Source: Pseudoalteromonas sp. HM-SA03 (GTDB lineage Bacteria > Pseudomonadota > Gammaproteobacteria > Enterobacterales > Alteromonadaceae). Taken from it: a stretch of DNA of 52,737 bases. Shown piece after piece: positions 8,484-17,163 of this stretch. Location of the stretch: NCBI RefSeq assembly GCF_002289345.1, contig NZ_NSDG01000061.1, positions 5,830 to 58,566 of the forward strand, given 5' to 3'. Under the pieces are notes generated by a model. The model was not told the DNA's origin. It did not search any database and was given only the letters and a program-made list of their open reading frames with translations. Position numbers and translations under genes: made by a program. How positions within the stretch are numbered: the stretch's first letter is position 1; each line of letters opens with the position of its first letter.

Positions 8484-8613
8484 GCCTGTGCGCTGACAGT
8501 AAATGGCATAGATGTTCAGATAAAGCGGTATTGAGACTATTTCAATGACCATTATACGATTCATATTTAATATAACGAATATTGCTGGCTGACTTAAAGA
8601 TTAGGAGGTATTA

Positions 8614-9870
8614 ATGACAGCGCCAAAAGGATTGAAAACCCTTGTTCTTTATGCTTTTTTATTTTTCCCAGCTTGTGGTAGTACAGCTGTGACGGTGACG
8701 CAGCAAGACCCTGTGGTGATAGGTAATACACTGGTATTGAAGTCTGAAATTTTAAATAATGAAATCCCACTCAATATTGCGCTTCCTAGCAACTTTGATC
8801 TTTCTTCGAAACTTCATACTTATCCCGTGATCTTTTTAGTTGGTAAACATGGTAGTGAGTTCTTCCATGCGCTCAGTGGTATCGTAAAACACTTAGCTGA
8901 TGTAGAGCGGATGCCTGAAACCATTGTTGTTAGTATCAATGGAGGAAGCCCTTCACCAGATATTTACCATAATGACATGTTTGGTGGTCAGTCGAATAAA
9001 AAGTGGCCATCATGGGGGGAGCCTAAAAAATATCATGATTTTTATCAAAATGAGCTGTTTCCGTTTTTAAAAGCACATTATCGGGCTAATGAAAAACGTA
9101 CAGTGATTGCAATTTCAACGAGTAGTTTCTTTCCATTAAATAATCTCATCCATGAAAAACAGTTATTTGATACATACGTGTTTTTAGCTGCGGCTGATAT
9201 CATAGGGATGGGATACACGCCAAATAAAACTATGGTAGATAGTCTAGTTGAAAGAGTATCTGAAGACCCTAAAAATGGCCCCCTTATTTACTTTGCTGTA
9301 GCTGGAGACGACCTAAAAAAGGAAAAGAAGTATCAAAGCAATGTGAATAAACTCAAGAGCCGCCTGAAGAGTATAAAAGACCTACCTTTTGTCCTCAAAA
9401 TTTATGATAACGAGGGACATTATGATGCATTGCTAAAAACGATGCTGGATGTGATAGAAATAAAATACCCGAAGTCACTTTGGTCAGCAAAGTATCGCGA
9501 TATTGTGACTAAACCTGGTAATGCTCTACAAAATATTGATAACTACTACGACCAACTAAGTGAGCGTTATGGTTTTACTATATTGCCAAGATCAACGCGT
9601 TGGAATAGTGTTAATAGGCTCGGCTTCATTAGTACGTATTTGATTAGACAAGGCCGAGTCATAGAAGCGATAGAAGTCGCAGAACGTTACACCGAATATC
9701 AACCTAAGTCTTGGCAAGCCTATGAGTCATTAGCAAAGGCATTTGAGGCGAATGAGGATAACTTACAAGCACTGAAAAACGCCAAAATAGCCGTGCGATT
9801 GGTTGATAATGAAGTAAATAAAAGCCTTCTATTGGCATACATCAATCAATTAACCGAGGCGCCAGAGTAA
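8614..9870 (+). CDS. esterase-D-like alpha/beta-hydrolase lipoprotein with TPR-like tail
   Basis: A 418-residue protein with a strong AGGAGGT before the ATG. The N-terminus is hydrophobic and ends FFPAC at Cys21, an atypical lipobox. Residues 45-300 follow the putative esterase fold (LPSNFDLSSKLHTYPVIFLV; HDFYQNELFPFLKAHYRAN). The nucleophile elbow, normally GxSxGG, is VIAISTSSFF around Ser168, lacking its glycines. A late NEGHYDAL could supply the histidine. Residues 330-410 form TPR-like helices (RQGRVIEAIEVAERYTEYQP). The gene is 2 bases from the beta-lactamase-like gene and probably cotranscribed. Activity is doubtful. Confidence 0.75.
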   Translation: MTAPKGLKTLVLYAFLFFPACGSTAVTVTQQDPVVIGNTLVLKSEILNNEIPLNIALPSNFDLSSKLHTYPVIFLVGKHGSEFFHALSGIVKHLADVERMPETIVVSINGGSPSPDIYHNDMFGGQSNKKWPSWGEPKKYHDFYQNELFPFLKAHYRANEKRTVIAISTSSFFPLNNLIHEKQLFDTYVFLAAADIIGMGYTPNKTMVDSLVERVSEDPKNGPLIYFAVAGDDLKKEKKYQSNVNKLKSRLKSIKDLPFVLKIYDNEGHYDALLKTMLDVIEIKYPKSLWSAKYRDIVTKPGNALQNIDNYYDQLSERYGFTILPRSTRWNSVNRLGFISTYLIRQGRVIEAIEVAERYTEYQPKSWQAYESLAKAFEANEDNLQALKNAKIAVRLVDNEVNKSLLLAYINQLTEAPE

Positions 9871-9872
9871 AT

Positions 9873-10926
9873 ATGTTGCTACGTTCAGTGAAATCATTAA
9901 CCCTACTTTGTTTGATGCTCTTAACCGCCTGCAACAACGATAGCAAACTAGACTTTGACGCGTTTGTTGAGAAAAAACTAACAGATTTTCTGATTGAGGA
10001 AAATGCACAAATTGCTTCCATCGCTATTGTGAATGATAGGCTTAACTATCAAAAGCAATTTGGCGAGTTTCCTGATGGTACAAAGCCACACCATGATACC
10101 GTGTATGAAATTGCATCCATCACTAAAACTTATACCGGGTTGTTGCTTGCCAAGGCGGTAGTAGATAAAAAAGTGCAATTAGATGCAGATATTAGGGTGT
10201 ACTTGCAGGGGGGGGGATTATCAAAACCTGCAACATCTAGGCAAACCTATCACTTTGCGTCATCTCGCGACTCACAGAAGTGGTTTACCGCAAGATTTTG
10301 CATATACAAGCGCAGATATAAAGTCTGGCAAGGCTTTTGAGCTGTTCTCTAACTATTCAAAAGCGAAGTTTTTTGAAGATTTAGCTCAGTACCAACTTAC
10401 CTCAACGCCTGGTCAGACATTTCAATACTCCAATGTTGGCGCAAATCTAACTGGGTATATTTTGGAAAACGTGTATAACCGACCATTATCTACACTTGTT
10501 GCGCAATTGATCACGGAACAATCGGGTGAAGAACACACAAGGTTTCGTTTAGAGCCCAGTGAGATAAGTAAAATAACGAGAGGGGTAGATAGAAACGGCA
10601 AAATTGCACCGTTACTCAGTCCACACTCGTTCGCTGAAGGTGGACTAACATCCACTGCAGCTTCGATTGCCGATTATATGCAGTATTTATTCAGCACCCA
10701 AGCAGAAGAAGTGCTGTTGTCGCGCACCTTATTAACAGAAACCAGCAGTGAACATGGCCATGCATTTTTTTGGAATACATACGAGTATCACTCAGCTAAT
10801 CCTATGTTCTATCACAGTGGAGGCTCTATAGGTACTTCCACTTGGCTTGCGCTTTATCCAAAGCAGAAGTTAGGAATATTTATTGCCAATGCGATTGTTG
10901 AAAAGTATGAGCACGCTAAGCGGTAA
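9873..10926 (+). pseudogene. class C beta-lactamase-like serine hydrolase, out of frame at a G9 tract
   Basis: The N-terminal part (from ATG 9873) has a lipoprotein signal with lipobox LLTAC (Cys20) and the SxxK motif S82-I-T-K85. At 10208-10216 a run of nine G puts the rest in the +1 frame. Removing one G gives YLQGG followed by DYQNLQHLGKPITLRHLATH and RSGLP, the expected family continuation, then the YxN motif YSN and the late HSGGSIG. As read, translation ends at 10340. The product would be a membrane-anchored beta-lactamase, DD-peptidase or esterase of family S12. It could be switched off, decayed, or a sequencing slip. Confidence 0.85.
10208..10216 (+). repeat. homopolymer G9 tract inside a coding region
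   Basis: Nine consecutive G within the beta-lactamase-like gene. G8 (or G11) would restore the frame to the downstream serine-hydrolase motifs, so G8 is the predicted ON length. Such tracts mutate by slipped-strand mispairing. Confidence 0.8.
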
Positions 10927-11061
10927 AAAGACAATGAAAATTCCGGATTCAAGAAGTTAAAAAATATGCAATTGATTAAAGTGGTTTAATATCAGCTTCA
11001 TTAGCTTACTTTCTGAAGCGAAAGCTGGATCGGGTACGAACTTAGAGACAAGGAGTTAGGT

Positions 11062-11301
11062 ATGAGTTTACTTACATGGATACTCTCTCATGTCACACTT
11101 GCGGCATTTTGGCTTTGGATTTTGAATTTTGGCGGAGCTGCAAAAATGGAAGGATGGAAGTCGTTCTTTATCATAGGGTGGTTTGCTGCGCTATGGACTG
11201 CTGAGCAGTTGCGTTTGTATGCACTGTGTATTCTCGTACTACAAGTTCCTTGGTTTATTGCAGGCCTTTTGATGCCGCAATGGCGAGGCTTTGCGGTGTA
11301 A
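11062..11301 (+). CDS. small hydrophobic membrane protein
   Basis: A 79-residue protein with AAGGAG before the ATG (GTTAGGT between). Three hydrophobic stretches (LLTWILSHVTLAAFWLWIL; SFFIIGWFAALW; LYALCILVLQVPWFIAGLL) predict two or three membrane segments. The stop TAA (11299-11301) abuts the family B element exactly, so the original C-terminus may have been altered by that insertion. No family recognised. Confidence 0.6.
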   Translation: MSLLTWILSHVTLAAFWLWILNFGGAAKMEGWKSFFIIGWFAALWTAEQLRLYALCILVLQVPWFIAGLLMPQWRGFAV

Positions 11302-11708
11302 CATCAATTTGCTTAATTAAGTGCTCTATTTTGAGGCGAGAAAATCTTGTCGATAACAAGACAAAGATTTTGCTATTTAACCTGAGGTTTGGATAAGGAA
11401 TGTTCCAACTCATTGTTGCTAAAGCACAACTTAGTTTTTTCCTTGTCTAGCCAGCAAGTTTTAGGGAAAACACCGCTTCCGCGTCCTGCTCTCGCTAAGG
11501 TACCTACATCCTGTAGGCAAGGCGAATTTACGCACCAATAGCTGACTATTGGAAGTGAATTCAACGCAGTTAGCGCTAAAACTTGCTGCTAGAAAGGCAT
11601 TAATTATCCGCAGCTCAGGTTATTTAGTTATTCTAAATAAGAAATCTTTAACACAGTTAGCGTCAGATTTGCTCCTTCAAATTGAGCAAGTATAAAGACA
11701 AACTGGTG
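11302..11708. repeat. family B miniature element, copy 2, interrupted by a family A element
   Basis: The flanks 11302-11379 and 11627-11708 together match, in inverted orientation, the 160-bp element at 21919-22078 (shared stretches such as TAAGTGCTCTATTTTGAGG, TTAACACAGTTAGCGTCAGA and TTTGCTCCTTCAAATTGAGC). Removing the family A element and one 6-bp target copy leaves exactly 160 bp. The terminal bases are degenerate (CATCAAT and ACTGGTG against TACCAAT and ATTGGTA) and no target duplication is visible, so this copy is older. Confidence 0.85.
11374..11626. repeat. family A miniature element, copy 2 (with target duplication)
   Basis: The element spans 11380-11620 (241 bp) with 6-bp direct repeats TATTTA at 11374-11379 and 11621-11626. 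It matches copy 1 over its whole length and lies in the same orientation, with the same terminal inverted repeats beginning ACCTGAG. It is inserted inside a family B element, and the uninterrupted B copy shows the single TATTTA target equivalent (TAAATA on its plus strand). Confidence 0.87.
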
Positions 11709-11803
11709 TTATTGTCAGGTTTTGTAAAGGTGCTTGGATTTGTCTGTTTCCTAGTGCAATTATATTTACTTGAAAACTAAAGGCTCTAATAAAAGGATAG
11801 TTT

Positions 11804-12631
11804 ATGAAGCAGATGAGCATTCTAATTGCTATGTTTTGTAGTTTAATAATTTGCGATAAAAGTTATGCCCAAAACAATTACGGTTTAGGACAAAAGCCAC
11901 CGGGATTAACACCCGAATTATTTGCTCCAGGTGTTGTTTCTACGGATGAGCACCGCGAGACTGAAGTGTTGTTTTTGCCAGATATGTCAGAGCTTTCTTT
12001 TACTCGCTCTGGTGGAGAATATCAAAAACCAACATGGATTGTGATGCAATATAAAAACAATCAATGGATTGAAAAATCAATACCCGAAGCAGACATAAAT
12101 GCATATCAGGAGCAATTTAGCCCACCGGTTTCACACATAAAAAACATCGAGCCTTTTAAAGATATTCCAATCAGAGGTTATACCACCTCAGCAAAAGGGA
12201 CACACTACTTTTATGTCTTAGATTTGAAAGACGGCAGTGGGCATTTGAGTTATTCACGGCTTGTTGATGGCAAATATGAAACACCGCACAAAATGAGTAA
12301 GGCAATTAACCAAGGAAAGTACATTGCTCACCCCTACATCGCGCCAGATGAGTCTTATATTATGTGGGATGCTGAAAAGGAAGGTGAAAACACGCCTGAT
12401 ATCTACATTAGTTTTCGTAACCAAGATGGCACATGGACAAACGCAATAAACATGGGAGATACGATTAATACGGCTGCGTACGAGCAACGACCTAAAGTAT
12501 CACCAGACGGAAAGTATTTATTCTTTTGGCGAGGTGACAAAAAAGTCAGAAAAGACGGCTCCAGTTACAGGGAAGGTAATCCATACTGGATGGATGCGAA
12601 GGTTATTGAAACGCTGAGACCAACACGCTAG
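11804..12631 (+). CDS. secreted PD40-type beta-propeller protein
   Basis: A 275-residue protein with a signal peptide cleaved near SYA-Q (residue 22). Blades include LFLPDMSELSFTRSGG, APDESYIMWDAEKEGE and SPDGKYLFFWRGDKK, which are PD40-like repeats with the YxS...DGxW pattern (DIYISFRNQDGTWTNAINMG). Similar proteins are annotated only as WD40-like periplasmic repeat proteins; the partner is unknown. AAAAGGA lies before the ATG. It is a single gene, followed by a strong terminator. Confidence 0.8.
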   Translation: MKQMSILIAMFCSLIICDKSYAQNNYGLGQKPPGLTPELFAPGVVSTDEHRETEVLFLPDMSELSFTRSGGEYQKPTWIVMQYKNNQWIEKSIPEADINAYQEQFSPPVSHIKNIEPFKDIPIRGYTTSAKGTHYFYVLDLKDGSGHLSYSRLVDGKYETPHKMSKAINQGKYIAHPYIAPDESYIMWDAEKEGENTPDIYISFRNQDGTWTNAINMGDTINTAAYEQRPKVSPDGKYLFFWRGDKKVRKDGSSYREGNPYWMDAKVIETLRPTR

Positions 12632-12678
12632 CACTCAATTATTCTCGGTTATACTACCACTAAAAACCTAGACTAAAC

Positions 12679-12703
12679 GGCATGCATGCAAGCATGCCTT
12701 TTT
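12679..12703 (+). terminator. rho-independent terminator
   Basis: GGCATGC (12679-12685), loop ATGCAA, GCATGCC (12692-12698), then TTTTT. It ends the propeller gene at 12631. The remaining 12704-12964 has no convincing gene; a weak leftward frame there lacks a ribosome-binding site and protein-like composition. Confidence 0.8.
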
Positions 12704-12964
12704 CTACATCACTGAATTTTTTTATTAATGGTCTAATAAAATTACCTTGAAAAAAGGAACAAAGGTGATTTAATAAAAAAGCATGGGTACTGCCAGGAAT
12801 TGCTGAGAATAGTATCGTATTTAGAAGCATGATATGGATATCGCAAAATAAATCCAAAAATCTAGTGCGTCTATTTATCTCCCTTACAACCGTCAGCATA
12901 AGTACGAACACATTCGAACCGACAATTACGCAGTACGTCTTACATGATTGAGGCTTAAATTCTT

Positions 12965-13633
12965 ATGAAGGTCTTTTTAATACTGTTATTGGTAGCTGCG
13001 TTTTCGGGAGATGTTGTTGCAGACATGCCAATAGAAACTACTTTACCAAACAACTTAGATAAGGAAATAGCAATGGACTTAAAGGATAGAACAATTTATC
13101 CCATTATTAAGGCAGGAGATTGGCCTGGTATTCAATACGGTGCGGTTTATTCAGTATTAATTGGCCCAGAAGATGACCCAGAAGTCGTGATTGGTTTTGG
13201 TTATGATACCCCAGATAACTTCGTTTTTTTAACACATCAAGATGGTCAAGAGATCGATTTAAATGTGGTAGTTCCACAGGCTTTTCAAAATATTGATGCT
13301 TTAGATGTAACCTTTGTCCCGTCCGCAGTGCTAAACAACCAAGTATTAACTGCCAGCGGAGAGTCTTTTAGTAGTGAAGCGATTTTATCTCAAACGCAAA
13401 TGCTGAAAGCGCACGAAATGCTAGATGCCGAACAGCTACTTGTCTCAATAGCGAGACGTACCGGATTAATGGTGGTATCCAGAGATGCATCGCACGATTT
13501 ATTGGATAAGTTTATTTATTTACATAGCGAAGCTTGGAACGATGATAGTTACGGTAACGCACCTATCGCAAATAGGCTCTTTTTAATCGAAAATGGCAAA
13601 ATAGTTGGGTCGATGTCATTAGCAGATAAATAA
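12965..13633 (+). CDS. secreted hypothetical protein
   Basis: A 222-residue protein with a signal peptide (MKVFLILLLVAAFSGDVVA, cleavage near residue 19). The mature part is acidic with few charged clusters, for example VLIGPEDDPEVVIGFGYDTP and LTHQDGQEIDLNVVVPQAF. No membrane segment follows the signal and no known domain is recognised. The ribosome-binding site is weak. The downstream neighbours are immunity-type genes, but no link is visible. Confidence 0.7.
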   Translation: MKVFLILLLVAAFSGDVVADMPIETTLPNNLDKEIAMDLKDRTIYPIIKAGDWPGIQYGAVYSVLIGPEDDPEVVIGFGYDTPDNFVFLTHQDGQEIDLNVVVPQAFQNIDALDVTFVPSAVLNNQVLTASGESFSSEAILSQTQMLKAHEMLDAEQLLVSIARRTGLMVVSRDASHDLLDKFIYLHSEAWNDDSYGNAPIANRLFLIENGKIVGSMSLADK

Positions 13634-13687
13634 GCCTGCGGATCTGTTTGGTGTGTTATCCAGAGTGTAGTGTATGGAGGTTGTGCC

Positions 13688-14212
13688 ATGTCAGATTTGA
13701 TTGACTTTGATAAGTTGAAAAGTCTCGTCAAAGATGCCGTAAAAACTACTTTTACAAACCTCCAACGTATACACCAGCCAGATGAGTTGCTCGGTTATGC
13801 CTTATGTACTGATGACAGTGTAATGACGCTCTATCACGTTGCCATGACACAACAATGGCTTTCACAAGATGATAATACTGAGTTTGAGTTCTCTCCCGTT
13901 GAGTGGGATTTAAGCGATAGGGATGTGCATTTTAAAGGTGTTGCTACTTTACTCGCAGCTCGCCTTGAACTGGAAGATGCAAAGCTCTATGAAAATTATC
14001 TTGAAGAAATTATCAACCCCACTTTCAACGCTTTTGTATTGGCGCTTTTAGAGTTGAGGCAAGAAGGCGTCTTTGCCAAAAATGTTTTTCTGTCAGTGCT
14101 AAGTACAGATCCAAGCGAGCATATGTTGGAACTTGAAAGCGCAGCAAATCGTAAGCTAAATAGCGCAGAGTTGCTGAACCGATTCAATGATTGGCATGCT
14201 CGGTTTGGTTGA
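13688..14212 (+). CDS. DUF4303-like protein (immunity-type)
   Basis: A 174-residue cytoplasmic protein. ATG 13688 was chosen over 13670 because GGAGG (13676-13680) lies 7 bases before it. The layout fits DUF4303: an N-terminal helix (DFDKLKSLVKDAVKTTFTNL), a strand with LLGYALCTDDSVMTLYHVA, a WDLSDRD segment, and a C-terminal helix NRFNDWHARFG. Members are often small proteins near polymorphic-toxin or immunity genes. Family call is from pattern memory. The next gene, 78 bp on, is SMI1/KNR4-like. Confidence 0.6.
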   Translation: MSDLIDFDKLKSLVKDAVKTTFTNLQRIHQPDELLGYALCTDDSVMTLYHVAMTQQWLSQDDNTEFEFSPVEWDLSDRDVHFKGVATLLAARLELEDAKLYENYLEEIINPTFNAFVLALLELRQEGVFAKNVFLSVLSTDPSEHMLELESAANRKLNSAELLNRFNDWHARFG

Positions 14213-14290
14213 AGGCGGATGAGCAAACACGCGTATTTTAGATATCAATGGAATTAACTCTTAGATTTAAGTGATAAGGAAGTAATTAAA

Positions 14291-14917
14291 ATGAACTTGA
14301 TGGAATGGGTACAGGCAACATTGCCTGAGCTCATGTGTGATCTTAATCAGCCGGCGACAGCGAGTGAAATAGCAAGTCTAGAGAATAAGCTCGGTGTTGA
14401 ACTGCCTGAGCGATTGAAAGCGATGTATCTCGAACATAACGGCCAGAAAGATGAGATCAATACTGGTTTATTTTACGGACTCAATTTTTTACCTTTGAAC
14501 AGAGTTTATGAAGAATGGTGTTCGTGGGCTGAAATCATCGATTCACAAGGTGAAGAGGGAATGAAAGAGCTGAGCATGTTTTCAACTTCTCACGTTCCTG
14601 GGTTTATCAAAGAAGTTTATGCCAATAAAAAGTGGGTACCGTTTGCCCATGATTGGGCTGGCAACTACCTTGGTTTAGATTTTGATCCGGCCGAAAATGG
14701 CACTGTTGGACAAGTGATAAACTTTGGTCGTGATGAAGACGAAAAGTTTGTGATTGCTAAGTCGTTCTCTGAGTTTATGCAGTGGTATACCGCTGAACTT
14801 GAGTCAGGTAATTACAGTATTGTGGTCGAAGACGATGGTGGTAGAAGTTTTAATACTAAACAACCGCAATCCGGTCATTTTTTAGATGCGGTCAAAGTGC
14901 TATTTCGCGCAGTATAA
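14291..14917 (+). CDS. SMI1/KNR4 (SUKH) family protein
   Basis: A 208-residue protein. The core ATASEIASLENKLGVELPER, then YLEHNGQKDE, is the SUKH/SMI1 start (helix then LPxxyk.fy..hnG). The FAHDWAGNYLGLDFDPAENG motif and SFSEFMQWYTAEL complete the fold. SUKH proteins serve as immunity proteins against nuclease toxins of polymorphic-toxin systems in bacteria. No toxin or secretion gene lies next to it, so it looks like an orphan immunity gene or one with another role. GGAAG precedes the ATG. Confidence 0.85.
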   Translation: MNLMEWVQATLPELMCDLNQPATASEIASLENKLGVELPERLKAMYLEHNGQKDEINTGLFYGLNFLPLNRVYEEWCSWAEIIDSQGEEGMKELSMFSTSHVPGFIKEVYANKKWVPFAHDWAGNYLGLDFDPAENGTVGQVINFGRDEDEKFVIAKSFSEFMQWYTAELESGNYSIVVEDDGGRSFNTKQPQSGHFLDAVKVLFRAV

Positions 14918-14991
14918 ATAACCTTCACCATACCATTTATCGCGATTTGAAGTTATCTCTGTGTTGCGCTTTGAATGTTAAGGAGATCAAT

Positions 14992-15546
14992 ATGCAATTT
15001 CCAGAATTTGAAACACCACGCTTGAAGCTTACGGCGCTATCCAAATGCGACAGTAATGCTATTTTTGAACTATTTTCAAACCGAGAGGTAGTGAAATACT
15101 ACGATTTAGAGGCGTTTAGTGAGCGATTACAAGCTGAAAAACTCATAGATTTCTTTCATTCTCGATTTGATAGTGGTGTTGGGATCCGTTGGGCTATCCG
15201 ATTAAAAGACACTGAGCAGCTTATAGGTACGTGTGGTTTTAACTCATGGAACTCAGCGATGAAAAATGCAGTTATCGGTTATGATTTGATGCCGAAATTT
15301 TGGGGAAAGGGTTATACCACTGAAGCATTACACCAAATTATCTCCGCCGCGTTTGGTGGTTTACTAGCATGTGGCGCACTGAATCGAATTCAAGGAGATA
15401 CGGTGCCGGGAAATCATGCGTCAGAGACTGTGTTAGAAAAGCTAGGTTTTAAAGCTGAGGGGGTTAGACGACAAAGTGGATATTGGAAAGAACAATTTCA
15501 CGACCTAACGTGCTTTGGGTTATTAAAGTCAGAATTTAATCGCTGA
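14992..15546 (+). CDS. GNAT-family N-acetyltransferase (RimJ/RimL type)
   Basis: A 184-residue protein. ATG 14992 was chosen because AAGGAG lies at 14980-14985; an upstream in-frame start at 14947 lacks a site. N-terminus FETPRLKLTAL is typical of the RimJ group. The acetyl-CoA loop is FWGKGYTTEALHQI, followed by IQGDTVPGNHASETVLEKLG and the GFKAEGVRRQSGYWKEQFHD tail that characterises ribosomal-protein serine/alanine N-acetyltransferase relatives. Actual substrate unknown. Confidence 0.92.
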   Translation: MQFPEFETPRLKLTALSKCDSNAIFELFSNREVVKYYDLEAFSERLQAEKLIDFFHSRFDSGVGIRWAIRLKDTEQLIGTCGFNSWNSAMKNAVIGYDLMPKFWGKGYTTEALHQIISAAFGGLLACGALNRIQGDTVPGNHASETVLEKLGFKAEGVRRQSGYWKEQFHDLTCFGLLKSEFNR

Positions 15547-15571
15547 GCCAATATTTTTTAGAGGAAAGACT

Positions 15572-16186
15572 ATGGACATCTGGACACTACTTTTATTTAT
15601 CCCAGCGTGCTTTGCCTTGAATATGGCTCCAGGGCCAAATAATCTTTTAGCGCTAAATAATGCTCGTCGCTATGGTTTTCGTATAGCTCTACTTGCAGGG
15701 TTTGGAAGGCTCGCCGCATTTTGTGTGATGATAGCGCTTGCCGCTTCAGGCCTTGCAGTTGTGCTGTATACGTCGGAAATATTGTTTCTAGCCATTAAGA
15801 TTTGTGGCGCGCTCTATTTATTATGGATTGCTTATAATTTATGGCGCTCAGATGTTAGTCCAGTTTCAGATGATGTCCGCAATCTGAGCATTATCGGACT
15901 GATGAAACAAGAGTTCGCCCTTGCAGCGGGTAATCCAAAAGCAATTTTGATATTTACCGCTTTTCTCCCTCAGTTTGTCGACGTTGCAAAAAATGTGACA
16001 GAGCAATTTTCACTATTGGGAGCTACTTTTCTCGTTCTGGAAATAGTGGCTATCGCTATGTACGCTGTTATTGGGCTATATCTAAGGCAGTGGTTTAGTA
16101 AACCTAAATTGGTTAAACGTTTTAATCGTGCATGTGCTTCATTTTTGGCGCTATCTGGCGGCAACTTACTGTTGAGTCGACAGTAG
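15572..16186 (+). CDS. LysE/RhtB-family amino-acid exporter
   Basis: A 204-residue integral membrane protein with about six predicted helices. The family signature near the first helix, CFALNMAPGPNNLLALNNA, and the GNPKAILIFTAFLPQF motif (about 115-130) mark LysE/RhtB exporters, which expel amino acids or homoserine lactone-like compounds. AGAGGAAAG precedes the ATG. It follows the GNAT gene by 25 bp and may share a transcript with it. Substrate not predictable. Confidence 0.92.
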   Translation: MDIWTLLLFIPACFALNMAPGPNNLLALNNARRYGFRIALLAGFGRLAAFCVMIALAASGLAVVLYTSEILFLAIKICGALYLLWIAYNLWRSDVSPVSDDVRNLSIIGLMKQEFALAAGNPKAILIFTAFLPQFVDVAKNVTEQFSLLGATFLVLEIVAIAMYAVIGLYLRQWFSKPKLVKRFNRACASFLALSGGNLLLSRQ

Positions 16187-16377
16187 CGATGCCAAAGTTA
16201 GTGACTCGCCAGCCCACAAAGTGATGCTACTTCTCAATTCACTCATCTGGCCTTGCGCGTGCTTGACAATAATTAATCATTGCGTGAAAGTATCGGTATG
16301 AATATAAAACTATTTCTCACAAGTACACGAATTATTACCATTCCTTAGGAGTGGTGGTTTTGTGCGCTTTTTTAATG

Positions 16378-16404
16378 AACCCACCAAAGTAAGGTGGGTT
16401 TTTT
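16378..16404 (+). terminator. rho-independent terminator
   Basis: AACCCACC (16378-16385), loop AAAGTAA, GGTGGGTT (16393-16400) and a T-run through 16404. It lies 190 bp after the LysE-type gene. A TTGACA at 16263-16268 upstream has only a weak -10 candidate, so a short non-coding transcript ending here is possible but not supported further. Confidence 0.85.
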
Positions 16405-16439
16405 GTATCTGCCTTGTGGGGTCACATCAAGGAGGTTAT

Positions 16440-16955
16440 ATGAAGAAAATAGCAGTTTTTGGTAAGCCGGGAAGTGGTAAGTCTACGATAAGTAAAGGAC
16501 TGGCCGCAGCAGTACACATCCCGTTATATCAATTAGACTCAATACTCTACCAAGCAAATGGCGAGTTTGTTGACAGAGTTGCTTTTGACGAGGCACATCA
16601 AAACATATTGAATACTGATGCGTGGATCATTGACGGCTTTGGTCCGTTAGGAGCATTTAAGCAGCGCTTAGATGCGGCAGATACCTTAATCTACATCGAC
16701 TTACCATATCGAGTGAGTTATTGGTTTGTGATAAAACGTCTTTTAAAAAGCATGCTCACTAAGCCTGAAGGCTGGCCAGATGGTAGCTCAGTGTTTAAAG
16801 GGACAATTGCCAGTATTAAAACGTTAAGGCGTTGTCCGCAATTTTGGAATGAAGAGTTCTTATCGCAGTTAGAGCAAAGCTCGCAAACCAAAACACTCTA
16901 TGTGATTAAGTCGGTTGCGGCGCTTGATAGCTTTGTACGCCAACATGCAAAGTAA
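16440..16955 (+). CDS. P-loop nucleotide kinase-like protein (FlaR / adenylate kinase-like)
   Basis: A 171-residue protein. ATG 16440 was chosen because AAGGAGG (16429-16435) precedes it and because an earlier in-frame start would run through a terminator hairpin. The Walker A loop is GKPGSGKST (8-16). IPLYQLDSILY and the WIIDGFGPLGAFKQRLDAAD segment are typical of the small topology-modulation (FlaR) kinases, related to adenylate kinase. The paired Arg lid region is RVSYWFVIKRLLKSML. It probably phosphorylates a small molecule or nucleotide; the actual substrate is unknown. Confidence 0.88.
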   Translation: MKKIAVFGKPGSGKSTISKGLAAAVHIPLYQLDSILYQANGEFVDRVAFDEAHQNILNTDAWIIDGFGPLGAFKQRLDAADTLIYIDLPYRVSYWFVIKRLLKSMLTKPEGWPDGSSVFKGTIASIKTLRRCPQFWNEEFLSQLEQSSQTKTLYVIKSVAALDSFVRQHAK

Positions 16956-17163
16956 TATCACAAAGAGTACATGTGAGTAATGTGATTTGCCTTCTTTGGT
17001 ATTACGTCTGTTGCGCTGTAAATGATGAATAACAAAACTTGTAGCAGTCTTATCCACACTAAAACAGTGATAAATCATCATATAATCGCAGCCATTACTT
17101 GCCTTTGTACTTTTTTGTTGTGCTGTGTACTTAGTCGGTTTGATAATTGCGTATGGAGGATGC

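Noticed and set aside
12660..12911. Minus-strand frame in the gap after the propeller gene
   Set aside because: It crosses the terminator hairpin and has no ribosome-binding site or domain.
16263..16404. Possible small RNA between the LysE and kinase genes
   Set aside because: TTGACA is present and a terminator follows, but no good -10 lies at the right distance; kept only as a terminator.
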